Below, one piece after another: positions 1 to 6,193 of a stretch of 10,488 bases of DNA (position 1 is the stretch's first letter; each line of letters starts with the position of its first letter). Source of the DNA: Dehalococcoidia bacterium (GTDB lineage: Bacteria; Chloroflexota; Dehalococcoidia; Tepidiformales; Tepidiformaceae); contig SLAK01000291.1 in NCBI GenBank assembly GCA_007126855.1, positions 1-10,488 on the forward strand, given 5' to 3'. A program made the position numbers and the translations under genes. The notes under the pieces are model-generated. The model was not told where the DNA came from. It saw nothing but the letters and a program-made list of their open reading frames with translations, and searched no databases.

Positions 1-2
1 CG

Positions 3-59
3 CTGCGCGACATGCTCGACCCCCGCCTCCGCGGCGCCGGTGGTCGCGCTGGCTTCTAA
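3..59 (+). pseudogene. Mirror-image fragment of the permease C-terminus (probable fold-back copy)
   Basis: Read on the plus strand this encodes 18 codons ending in a TAA at 57 to 59. They are identical, base for base, to the last 18 codons of the minus-strand permease gene at 145 to 1188 (residues 330 to 347, containing DMLDPRLRG). No start is visible because the window begins inside the fragment. It should not be counted as an independent gene. It is either one arm of an artefactual fold-back or, less likely, the end of a genuinely duplicated convergent permease gene. Confidence 0.8.
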
Positions 60-81
60 TCCCGCACCGCAGGCTTCGCAC

Positions 82-122
82 AAACAATGAGGAGGCCCCG
101 AAACGGGGCCTCCTCATTGTTT
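82..122 (-). terminator. Strong hairpin terminator after the permease operon
   Basis: The inner part of the palindrome has a stem around GAGGAGGCCCCG, loop TTT (minus-strand sense) and CGGGGCCTCCTC, with a short T-containing tail (ATTGTTTG). It lies about 23 bases after the permease stop codon (145 to 147) and is shaped like a rho-independent terminator. Where the natural stem ends cannot be told, because the flanking sequence is also perfectly mirrored. In either orientation it would stop transcription leaving the importer operon. Confidence 0.8.
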
Positions 123-144
123 GTGCGAAGCCTGCGGTGCGGGA

Positions 145-1188
145 TTAGAAGCCAGCGCGACCACCGGCGCCGCGGAGGCGGGGGTCGAGCATGTCGCGCA
201 GCGCATCGCCGAAGAGGCTGAAGCCAAGCACGGAGAAGGTGATGGCGAGGCCGGGCCAGAGCGCGAGCAGCGGTGAGGCAGCGCCAAGCTGGCGGCCTTC
301 ATTCACCATGCGGCCCCAGGAGATAACCGTGGGGTCGCCAAAACCAAGGAAGGACAGTCCCGCTTCGGCGAGAATATAGACGCTGATGGAGGCGCTGAAG
401 ATGACGATGATGGGCGCGACGATGTTGGGGAAGATGTGGCGCGCCATGATGCGTAATTCAGAGGCGCCGATGGTGGTTGCAGCGAGGACGTAGACGTTCT
501 CGCGCTCGCTGAGGACGGCGCTGCGAACGATGCGGATGACAGGCGCAAGGCCCACTATCCCCAGCGCGAGCACAATGAAATGGATGGTAGGCCGTTCGAT
601 GACCTGGATGATGAGCAGGAGAAGGATGAGGGGCGGGAAGGCCTGGAGGGAGTCGACGAATCGCTGCATGATTATGTCGACTCTTCCGCCGAAGTAAGCG
701 CTGGTGAGCCCGAACACAGTGCCAACGATCACCGCTAGAAGGGACGCGCCGACACCAACGTAGAGCGAGACACGTGCGCCGTGGATGATGCGTGAATATG
801 TATCAAGCCCGCGCCGGTCGGTGCCCAGCCAATGGGTCGCCGACGGACCGGTATTGCGCATCACGACTTCATCTCGGATGAAGGTCTCGGGCGGGTGCTG
901 GAGGCGGACCATCGGGTCGACAAGCGACTGCTGGTAGAGCTCTTCGTCGAACTGCGGATTGACCTGGCGGAAGACCTGACCCGGCGGATGGCGGTCAATC
1001 TGCTCTGCGAAAGTTGCGGCGAAGATGATGAGCAGAATGACGATGACGCCGAAGGCGCCAAGCGGCTTTCTTCGCAGGAAGGTGCCCCACCAGATAAGCC
1101 AACGCACCGGGCGCGAGCGGTCGCTGACGCTCCGAGGGAGGCCAGCTTGCTGGTCAAGGCCGAGTTCTTGTCCTGCGTCCTGTGCCAA
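145..1188 (-). CDS. ABC transporter inner-membrane permease, DppC/OppC family
   Basis: This 347-residue protein is one of two channel subunits of a peptide-type ABC importer. A first membrane segment lies at about 45 to 60, followed by a roughly 60-residue outside loop. The family motif GTDRRGLD is at 122 to 129, and further membrane segments lie at about 140-165, 185-219, 258-280 and 305-328. The EAA-type ATPase-docking loop is at about 235 to 254 (AATTIGASE...ARHIFPN), and the C-terminus has the usual LRDMLDPRLRG. Length and layout fit DppC/OppC. I chose the TTG start because AGGGGG lies 6 bases upstream; reading further upstream only runs into the overlapping preceding permease gene. The start is 14 bases after that gene's stop, so the two are co-transcribed. 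The transported substrate cannot be read from the permease; peptides are the default guess. The final 18 codons lie inside the inverted repeat. Confidence 0.93.
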   Translation of the reverse strand: MAQDAGQELGLDQQAGLPRSVSDRSRPVRWLIWWGTFLRRKPLGAFGVIVILLIIFAATFAEQIDRHPPGQVFRQVNPQFDEELYQQSLVDPMVRLQHPPETFIRDEVVMRNTGPSATHWLGTDRRGLDTYSRIIHGARVSLYVGVGASLLAVIVGTVFGLTSAYFGGRVDIIMQRFVDSLQAFPPLILLLLIIQVIERPTIHFIVLALGIVGLAPVIRIVRSAVLSERENVYVLAATTIGASELRIMARHIFPNIVAPIIVIFSASISVYILAEAGLSFLGFGDPTVISWGRMVNEGRQLGAASPLLALWPGLAITFSVLGFSLFGDALRDMLDPRLRGAGGRAGF

Positions 1189-1194
1189 GAGCAG

Positions 1195-1200
1195 CCCCCT
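1195..1200 (-). promoter_or_regulatory. Shine-Dalgarno AGGGGG fixing a TTG start
   Basis: On the minus strand AGGGGG sits 6 bases before TTG (1188 to 1186) in the short gap between the two permease genes. No ATG or GTG in this frame lies between the end of the previous gene and the first membrane segment that would give a better placed start. This supports a TTG start for the DppC-type permease. Confidence 0.7.
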
Positions 1201-1202
1201 AC

Positions 1203-2177
1203 TTACGAGAATCGAATGCGCGGATCGAGTGCGCCGTAGAGCAGGTCGATCCCGAGGTTCACGAAGACGACGAAGGTAGCAATGATGAGGATGAAGGTCT
1301 GCATCACGGGGACATCGCGGGAGCGGATGGCGACAAGCATCTTGTTGCCGATGCCGTCGATGTTGAAGATCCACTCGAAGACGACGTTGCCACTGAGGAG
1401 CGTGGCCAGCGTAAGGCCCATGATGGTGAGGACGGGGATGAAGGCGTTCTTGAGTGCGTGGCGCGTGATGATCGAGCGTTCACGCATGCCCTTAGACCAG
1501 GCAGTGCGGATGTAGTCCTGGCGGAGCACCTCGAGCATCTGGGAGCGGAGCAGGCGCATGACGCCCGCGCCGGCAGCGAGACCCCCGGCCGTAGCGGGGA
1601 TGATGTATAGCTTGAAGCTCGCCCAGGGGTCCTCCCAAATAAGCGGCGACCGGGTGAGCTGTACCTCCCACAGGTTCCAATGGACAACGTACAGGAGGAT
1701 CATGGTCGCGACCCAGAAGTTGGGGGCAGCGAGCGCCGTGATGGAGAAGACCCTCAGCACATAGTCAATGATGGTGTCCTGGCGGATGGCCGAGATGACG
1801 CCAATCGGGATACTGATCACCACCAGCACGATGAAGGTCATGATGGACAGCTGCGCTGTTTTGGGGACGCCATCCATGAACATGTCGACGGTGGGACGGC
1901 GCGTCTGGAAGGACGTGCCGAAGTCGCCCTGGAGCAGATCGGCCATGTAGCGGACGTAGCGCTCGTGGACGGGGCGGTGGAGGCCGAGCTCCTCACGGAC
2001 CTGTTGCTCGAAGCGCTGGCGCTGCTCAGGAGAATCCGCACCGATGGGGTTCTGCGCAGCGACCTGCTGGGCTACGAAGTCACCGGGCAGAACGTTGGCT
2101 GCCAGAAACACCAGGGTTACGACAAACCAGATGACCGGGATATTGATGAGGGCTCGCCGGATGGCGTAGTTGCGCAT
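1203..2177 (-). CDS. ABC transporter inner-membrane permease, DppB/OppB family
   Basis: This 324-residue protein is the second channel subunit of the peptide-type importer. The first membrane segment is at about 12 to 31. It is followed by the periplasm-side motif LGLHRPV (64 to 70, normally LGLDxP) and GDFGTSF (84 to 90), both typical of DppB/OppB. Membrane segments follow at about 108-130, 143-166, 190-208, 247-270 and 291-312. The EAA-type loop that docks the ATPase is at about 221 to 245 (DYIRTAWSKGM...RHALKNA). The C-terminus is the characteristic YGALDPRIR. The ATG start has GGAG 6 bases upstream (2184 to 2187). The gene lies 71 bases after the binding-protein gene and 14 bases before the DppC-type gene, in one minus-strand operon. 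Family assignment is firm; substrate is unknown. Confidence 0.95.
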   Translation of the reverse strand: MRNYAIRRALINIPVIWFVVTLVFLAANVLPGDFVAQQVAAQNPIGADSPEQRQRFEQQVREELGLHRPVHERYVRYMADLLQGDFGTSFQTRRPTVDMFMDGVPKTAQLSIMTFIVLVVISIPIGVISAIRQDTIIDYVLRVFSITALAAPNFWVATMILLYVVHWNLWEVQLTRSPLIWEDPWASFKLYIIPATAGGLAAGAGVMRLLRSQMLEVLRQDYIRTAWSKGMRERSIITRHALKNAFIPVLTIMGLTLATLLSGNVVFEWIFNIDGIGNKMLVAIRSRDVPVMQTFILIIATFVVFVNLGIDLLYGALDPRIRFS

Positions 2178-2198
2178 CTATCGCTCCGTACACAGAAA

Positions 2199-2230
2199 CG
2201 GGCAATCGCACGAGGGTGTGCGATTGCCCG
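2199..2230 (-). terminator. Intercistronic hairpin, partial terminator or mRNA-stabilising stem
   Basis: A perfect 13-base-pair inverted repeat (arms 2199-2211 and 2218-2230, CGGGCAATCGCAC and its complement) encloses a 6-base loop. On the minus strand the stem is followed by TTTCTGTG, a weak T-tract. It sits in the 71-base gap after the binding-protein stop (2249) and before the permease start (2177). In ABC importers such stems often let the binding protein be made in excess, either by partial termination or by protecting the upstream message. That role is inferred; the hairpin itself is directly visible. Confidence 0.8.
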
Positions 2231-2248
2231 TCCAGGGTTCAGTTACCG

Positions 2249-4078
2249 TCAGGGCCGTCCTTCCCAGGTGGGGTCGGTCTGATCGAACCAGTGGTCGCGA
2301 TAGATGTTGTGCGTGTTGGCGAATGGCGCGGATTCTCCGAGGTTGTAGTAGTTCCAGCGAAGCGTGTTGCTGATACCCAGGATGTTGTGCGGAATGCCGG
2401 CGCCCCAATTGGCGAGCAGCGCGCGCTCGATATCCTGAGACAGCTCGATGCGCCGATCGACGTCGAATTCGACCATGGCAGCGTTGGTCAGGTTGTCGAT
2501 ATCGTCGGACTGGACACCGAACTGCGGGAACGCGGGCGCACCGGAGTTATAGGCGGCCCACAGCCCAAGAGTAGGCTCAAGACTCTGAACATCACTGATC
2601 CAGCCGTACCAGATGTTGGCGTTACCGCTGCCGTAAGCCTGGTTGAAGATCTTCCCGTTGATGGTGGTATACGGCTCGATGTTGGCCTGGAATGTGTTGC
2701 CCAGGTTATTCGACAGCATGCTTGTGACGGTCTCGGCGACACCGCTGTAGAGGCCTTCCCAGATGTCGGGAATGTCGACGGTGACAGTACCGAGTTCGGG
2801 ACCGCCGGCCGCTTCCCACATGGCACGGGCTTCGGCGAGGTCTTCCTCGCGATCTTCCAGGTAACCCGGCAGGGTGATCAGTTCGGTTTCGGGAATGCCC
2901 CAGCCTACCTGGGTGGGCGGGACGTTTCCGGAAAGGGCAGCGCTACCCTGGACCGTATGCTCCATGAGGAGGCGGCGATCGAAGGTGCGGAAGATGGCGC
3001 CGATGAGCCGGGGGTCGTCCCAGGGCGGAGCGCCGCCGTAGTAGGTGCCGGCCATGGGGTTCGCGGAGAAGCTGGGCGTATTGAAGATCTCACCCTGGTG
3101 GCGATCGAGCAGGTCCTGCAGAGTATCCATGTCAAGGCCGCCAAGCTCGTCGATGTCCTTCTGGAGGAAGGACGTCTGGCGGGCAGCAGTGTCGACGAAT
3201 AGCGGGACGTACTGGATGCCGTCGAACAGGATGGGCGGATCATAGAAGTCCGGGTTGCGGATGAAGCTCGCGCGGCCTTCGGGTTCGAAACTGTCCATCA
3301 TGTACGAACCGGTGCCGACCATCGCTTCGACGGGGAGGTCGCGGAACCGCCCCTCAAATTCCTCGATGATCTCGGGGGCCTGGACCTTGGCATAGGAGCC
3401 GGCGAGCGTGCCGAGCAGGAATGGATAGGGCCGCGCAAACCGAACCGTGAGCGTACGCTCGTCGGTGGTCTCGACGGATTCAATAGCCTGGTACTCAGCC
3501 TGGCGATGGAAGCTTGCGTCCTCCTCACCGTCGAGCGTCGTACCGGCCCTGTTCCGTTCGATGAAGAACTGGAGATCTTCAACGGTGGTTTCGCGACCGT
3601 TCAGCGGGGGCTTATCGTGCCAGCGCACGCCTTCGCGCAGAGTAAACACGAGGGTCTGATCATCGACCTGCTCCCAGCCCTCGGCGAGCGCGCCTTCGAG
3701 CTCACCGCCGTCGGCGAAGCGCCGGTATTGCACTATTCCGAGATGGGTGTACCCGAGGATGGCTGCAAAGGGCGTGAAGCGGCTGCGGTCGGCGTCGAAG
3801 GTGTCGAAGGTCGCGTCCGCGGAACTCAGCCGGCGGACACCGCCCTGCTGGGGTTCATCGCTCGGGGTTGGGGTTGGATCGTCGACCGGATCGGTGTCGT
3901 CATCGTCGTCATCGGGTGGCGGTGGCGCGACGTCGTCGTCATCGTCGTCGTTGCCGCAGCCTACAAGGGCAAAACCCGCAGCGCCGGCGCCCACGGCAGC
4001 GGACCCACCCATGAACCTTCGCCTGGAAAGCTGGGTCGCTCTGAGTGTGCGGTTCCAATAAGTTGAACGGCTGGTCAT
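2249..4078 (-). CDS. Tat-exported lipoprotein substrate-binding protein, family 5 (peptide/nickel-type ABC importer)
   Basis: This 609-residue protein captures solute outside the membrane and delivers it to the adjacent permease. The N-terminus has a twin-arginine motif SRRRFM (18 to 23), a hydrophobic stretch and a lipobox LVGC (38 to 41), so Cys41 should be lipidated. An acidic, proline-rich linker follows with Asp runs at 44-49 and 56-61. The SBP_bac_5 body begins near residue 80: FDTFDAD (91-97), LEGALAEGWE (127-136), RPYPFLL (216-222), VGTGSY (254-259), PPWDD (351-355) and TLPGYL (402-407). I chose the ATG because it places the Tat motif after an 18-residue n-region; a GGGGGG run lies about 11 bases upstream, a rather long spacing. 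Upstream in-frame codons back to 4219 overlap the promoter. The gene is first in a minus-strand operon with both permeases. Peptides are the likely ligand class, but family 5 also binds nickel, sugars and opines. Confidence 0.93.
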   Translation of the reverse strand: MTSRSTYWNRTLRATQLSRRRFMGGSAAVGAGAAGFALVGCGNDDDDDDVAPPPPDDDDDDTDPVDDPTPTPSDEPQQGGVRRLSSADATFDTFDADRSRFTPFAAILGYTHLGIVQYRRFADGGELEGALAEGWEQVDDQTLVFTLREGVRWHDKPPLNGRETTVEDLQFFIERNRAGTTLDGEEDASFHRQAEYQAIESVETTDERTLTVRFARPYPFLLGTLAGSYAKVQAPEIIEEFEGRFRDLPVEAMVGTGSYMMDSFEPEGRASFIRNPDFYDPPILFDGIQYVPLFVDTAARQTSFLQKDIDELGGLDMDTLQDLLDRHQGEIFNTPSFSANPMAGTYYGGAPPWDDPRLIGAIFRTFDRRLLMEHTVQGSAALSGNVPPTQVGWGIPETELITLPGYLEDREEDLAEARAMWEAAGGPELGTVTVDIPDIWEGLYSGVAETVTSMLSNNLGNTFQANIEPYTTINGKIFNQAYGSGNANIWYGWISDVQSLEPTLGLWAAYNSGAPAFPQFGVQSDDIDNLTNAAMVEFDVDRRIELSQDIERALLANWGAGIPHNILGISNTLRWNYYNLGESAPFANTHNIYRDHWFDQTDPTWEGRP

Positions 4079-4166
4079 CGTGGTGATTTCCCCCCTTGTG
4101 GTTCGAGCCGACACCCCGGTCGCCTCTTTTCTTCTATACGACCAATAGGACAGGCTGGATGCCGGG

Positions 4167-4194
4167 AGTATACGAGCCTTGCTGAAGGTGTCAA
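4167..4194 (-). promoter_or_regulatory. Strong sigma-70-type promoter for the importer operon
   Basis: On the minus strand TTGACA (4194 to 4189) is separated by 16 bases from TATACT (4172 to 4167). This is a perfect -35 and a 5-of-6 match to the -10. Transcription would begin near 4160, leaving about 80 bases of leader before the ATG at 4078. An A5 run (4206 to 4210 on this strand) lies where an UP element would sit. The promoter is in the gap after the upstream solute-binding-like gene, so the importer operon is likely transcribed independently of it. Confidence 0.8.
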
Positions 4195-4210
4195 TACTCG
4201 TGGCATTTTT

Positions 4211-4233
4211 CCTTACCAACCGTGCGGTAAAGG
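4211..4233. promoter_or_regulatory. Small imperfect inverted repeat upstream of the importer promoter (possible operator)
   Basis: TTACC (4213-4217) and GGTAA (4226-4230) form an exact 5-base dyad with an 8-base spacer, extended by CC and AGG on the outside with one bulge. It lies about 50 to 70 bases upstream of the inferred start of transcription, a position typical for an activator site. It is not followed by a T-tract in the minus direction, so it is a poor terminator for the gene ending at 4267. Functional assignment is speculative. Confidence 0.3.
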
Positions 4234-4266
4234 GCGTATTCGACAGGGGACCGCGGGCACGGCAGC

Positions 4267-6081
4267 TTAGCGGACGCGTTCGGGGGGATACCGGCCGTGG
4301 CCAGTATCGACTGCGGCCCTGTGGTCCAAATGCTGGATGCCGAAGGGGGACGGGGCGGGGCGGGAGAGATAGGGCCAGCGGAAGACATTATGGCGCTGGA
4401 GCAACCAGGGGATGACGCCACCGCCGGCCGTGGACACCAGCGCCACGTCCAGTTCGCGCACCAGGGACACGCGTTCGTCATCGGGTAAGGTTTCGTCGAG
4501 TGCTGCGGTGAGCCGGTCGGCATCCGGGCTGGCAAAGCCGGCTTCGATTGCGGACGCAGACGCGGATGCGAAGGTTTCGATCAGGGCCAGGGAGGGGTCC
4601 GGGAAGGGCTGAGCCAGGGCCCAGCCGAACCAGGTGGCAAAGTCGCCATTGCCGTAGCGGCCTTCGCCGGTGCGCGAGGCGATGTTGGGGTACGACTCGA
4701 CGCGTGGGATGACATCGAGCCCGAGGACTTCGCGGAGCATGCCGGGTACCACGGAGCTGGCGCTGTAGAGGGGGTCAAAAATGGCGGGGAAGTCGATGGT
4801 GAGGGGACCGAGCCCGGCGCCGGCAGCAGCTTCCCAGCGTGCGCGGGCTTCCCGCGCGTCGTCGTCGAAGGACGGGAGGTAGCCGGGCAGCGAGTTGAGC
4901 TCGCCTTCGGGAAGGGCAAAGGCGGGAACGGAAGGATGAACGTGCCCCGCAGGATGGGCTCGCCCGGCAAAGAGACGGCGGGCGAGCTCGTGGCGGTTGA
5001 GCGCCGCGGAGAAGGCGATGCGGAGGTTGTCATCGTTCCAGGGCGGGGAGCCGACGTGCATGGGACTGACGACGGAGCTGGCATCGAAAACGGAAAGCTC
5101 CTCGGCGAGGTGGCCGTTGGATGTGGCGCGCACTGCGGCGGCGTCGCGCCGGTCGAAGGCAATGAATTCGTCGGTGCGGCGGGCCAGGAAGCTGTCGGGG
5201 CCCCGCGCTGCGGGAGCGACGGCCATTTCGGCGAGGCGAGGGCGGTGGTGGGTCCGGCCGGCAATGCCGAACTTGAGCGAGCCATCGCTGGATTTGCCGT
5301 CGAAGCGGAAGGGGCCGGAGCCGGAGACGTGGTCGGCGACGATGGTGTTGCCGTCTTGCTCGAGCAGGGGGATGGCTTCCGGGCGCTGGACGAAGGCGAA
5401 CTGACCGGCGAGCACGGCCAGGAGGTGGGGATAGGGGCGCGAGGTTGTGATTGCGATGGCGTGGCCGCCGGCGGATTCGATGGATTCGATGGGGGCGTAG
5501 TCCCAGGGGCGTTGGGCTTGCTGGAGTTGCCCCGCCGCGGCCATTTCGGTGACCCGCTGCAGGTGGAGCTGGACGTCGCCGGACTCAACCGCGCGGCCAT
5601 CGAGACCGGGCCGGGCGTGCCAATTTGCGCCGGGGTTCAGGTGGAATATCCAGGTGCGGTCGTCGGGACGCTCCCAGGATTCGGCCAGGTCACCTTCCAA
5701 AGTTGCGGCGGCGGGCTCGGCCCAGGAGACCAGGCGGGAGTGGGTGCGGCCGAGCACCTCGACGAGAGACGGTTCGCCGGTGCGAACGGCGTCGAGCGTA
5801 TCGAAGTGGAATCTGCCGCCGGAGGTCAGGCGCGCGAAGCCGCGAGGTTCATCGCCGGCAGGGGCCGGCGTGCTACCCGCCACAGCCTCGGTGTCGGCGC
5901 CAACGGTCGCTTCAGGGGCAGGGGCCAAATGGCCAGGAGCTTCATCACTCTGCGAGGGCCAGCTGCGATGGACGGCCAGGGCGCCGAGGCCTGCGACGAA
6001 CGCGGCGCCGCCGCCGATCGCGGCGCGCCGGGACAGGCGGCGGTTGCGCCAGGAGGGGGCTTGGTCGCGCTTGCGGTCCAC
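4267..6081 (-). CDS. Diverged family 5 solute-binding-like protein with Tat signal but no lipobox
   Basis: This 604-residue protein is colinear with the neighbouring binding protein. Shared landmarks are FDTLDA (93-98), LEGDLAESWE (128-137), RPYPHLL (215-221), GSGPFRF (254-260), PPWND (346-350) and SLPGYL (397-402). The N-terminus has twin arginines (SRR, 17-19) and a hydrophobic segment (about 22-37). It has no lipobox and no cysteine anywhere, so it is not a lipoprotein; it is either cleaved near an ALA/VH site (35-38) or stays as a membrane anchor. The GTG at 6081 gives a Tat n-region like that of its paralogue, although no good Shine-Dalgarno precedes it; GTG at 6126 (619 residues) is the alternative. 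It ends 188 bases before the importer gene, with that operon's own promoter between them. It may be an alternative receptor for the same permeases or a protein that has lost transport function. The ligand is unknown. Confidence 0.82.
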   Translation of the reverse strand: MDRKRDQAPSWRNRRLSRRAAIGGGAAFVAGLGALAVHRSWPSQSDEAPGHLAPAPEATVGADTEAVAGSTPAPAGDEPRGFARLTSGGRFHFDTLDAVRTGEPSLVEVLGRTHSRLVSWAEPAAATLEGDLAESWERPDDRTWIFHLNPGANWHARPGLDGRAVESGDVQLHLQRVTEMAAAGQLQQAQRPWDYAPIESIESAGGHAIAITTSRPYPHLLAVLAGQFAFVQRPEAIPLLEQDGNTIVADHVSGSGPFRFDGKSSDGSLKFGIAGRTHHRPRLAEMAVAPAARGPDSFLARRTDEFIAFDRRDAAAVRATSNGHLAEELSVFDASSVVSPMHVGSPPWNDDNLRIAFSAALNRHELARRLFAGRAHPAGHVHPSVPAFALPEGELNSLPGYLPSFDDDAREARARWEAAAGAGLGPLTIDFPAIFDPLYSASSVVPGMLREVLGLDVIPRVESYPNIASRTGEGRYGNGDFATWFGWALAQPFPDPSLALIETFASASASAIEAGFASPDADRLTAALDETLPDDERVSLVRELDVALVSTAGGGVIPWLLQRHNVFRWPYLSRPAPSPFGIQHLDHRAAVDTGHGRYPPERVR

Positions 6082-6119
6082 CGTTACGAGCGTACCTGAG
6101 CGAGCAGGCTGGCGTGTAG

Positions 6120-6147
6120 TTGTCACTGCGGCCGGGTGGGCTACAGT
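6120..6147 (+). promoter_or_regulatory. Probable sigma-70-type promoter for mfd
   Basis: TTGTCA (6120-6125) and TACAGT (6142-6147) are separated by 16 bases, matching the consensus at 5 of 6 and 4 of 6 positions. Transcription would start near 6154, about 40 bases before the proposed mfd start. It lies in the 112-base gap between two divergent genes. I could not find an equally convincing promoter for the minus-strand gene starting at 6081. Confidence 0.55.
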
Positions 6148-6149
6148 GA
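6123..6149. promoter_or_regulatory. Dyad TCACTG-N15-CAGTGA overlapping the mfd promoter (possible operator)
   Basis: Two 6-base inverted half-sites (6123-6128 and 6144-6149) are spaced 21 bases centre to centre, two helical turns. They overlap the -35 and -10 hexamers, as a dimeric repressor site would. Arms are short enough to arise by chance, and no regulator gene is nearby, so this is only a candidate. Confidence 0.3.
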
Positions 6150-6180
6150 GATCAAGGGCCGGTTTTCGCCGGGCCAATTC

Positions 6181-6187
6181 AAGGGAG
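6181..6187 (+). promoter_or_regulatory. Shine-Dalgarno AAGGGAG indicating a CTG start for mfd
   Basis: AAGGGAG is followed by 6 bases and then CTG (6194-6196), in the mfd frame and exactly where the family N-terminus would begin. The next in-frame candidates are GTG at 6251 and 6272, which would remove the start of the first domain and are less well spaced. GTG at 6146 would overlap the promoter. Confidence 0.6.
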
Positions 6188-6193
6188 CAGCCG

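Larger units (their letters stand above)
1..203. repeat. Perfect inverted repeat with 100-bp arms at the window edge
   Basis: Bases 1 to 100 are the exact reverse complement of bases 104 to 203, with the 3-base centre AAA at 101 to 103. The symmetry runs to the first base of the window, so the true extent may be longer. It includes the last 18 codons and stop of the minus-strand permease gene (145 to 203), the spacer behind it and the terminator hairpin, all copied in mirror image. A natural rho-independent terminator would explain only the inner part, because coding sequence is not expected to be mirrored. The simplest explanation is a fold-back at a contig end, where an assembler or polymerase turned around at the terminator hairpin. 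A genuine long palindrome remains possible. Confidence 0.97.

Noticed and set aside
1189..1374. Longer start for the DppC-type permease at 1374
   Set aside because: This extension overlaps the end of the DppB-type gene in another frame, is His/Arg-rich and lacks a ribosome binding site, whereas TTG at 1188 has one.
2216..3202. Plus-strand open frame of 328 codons antisense to the first binding protein
   Set aside because: It mirrors the codon pattern of the minus-strand gene and shows no domain or well-placed ribosome binding site.
4085..4150. Weak stems in the leader of the importer operon (for example GGTCG/CGACC) as a riboswitch
   Set aside because: Stems are 4 to 5 base pairs with large loops, and nothing matches a riboswitch architecture I recognise.
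4936..6099. Long plus-strand open frame (387 codons) antisense to the second binding-like gene
   Set aside because: It is the opposite-strand shadow of a clear family 5 protein. Its translation is Gly/Val/Ala/Glu-rich with no recognisable domain, as expected from GC-rich antisense frames.
5549..6193. In-frame upstream extension of mfd by 215 codons
   Set aside because: It is antisense to the 5' half of the neighbouring gene, crosses the mfd promoter and is Arg/Ser/Pro-rich with no Mfd similarity.
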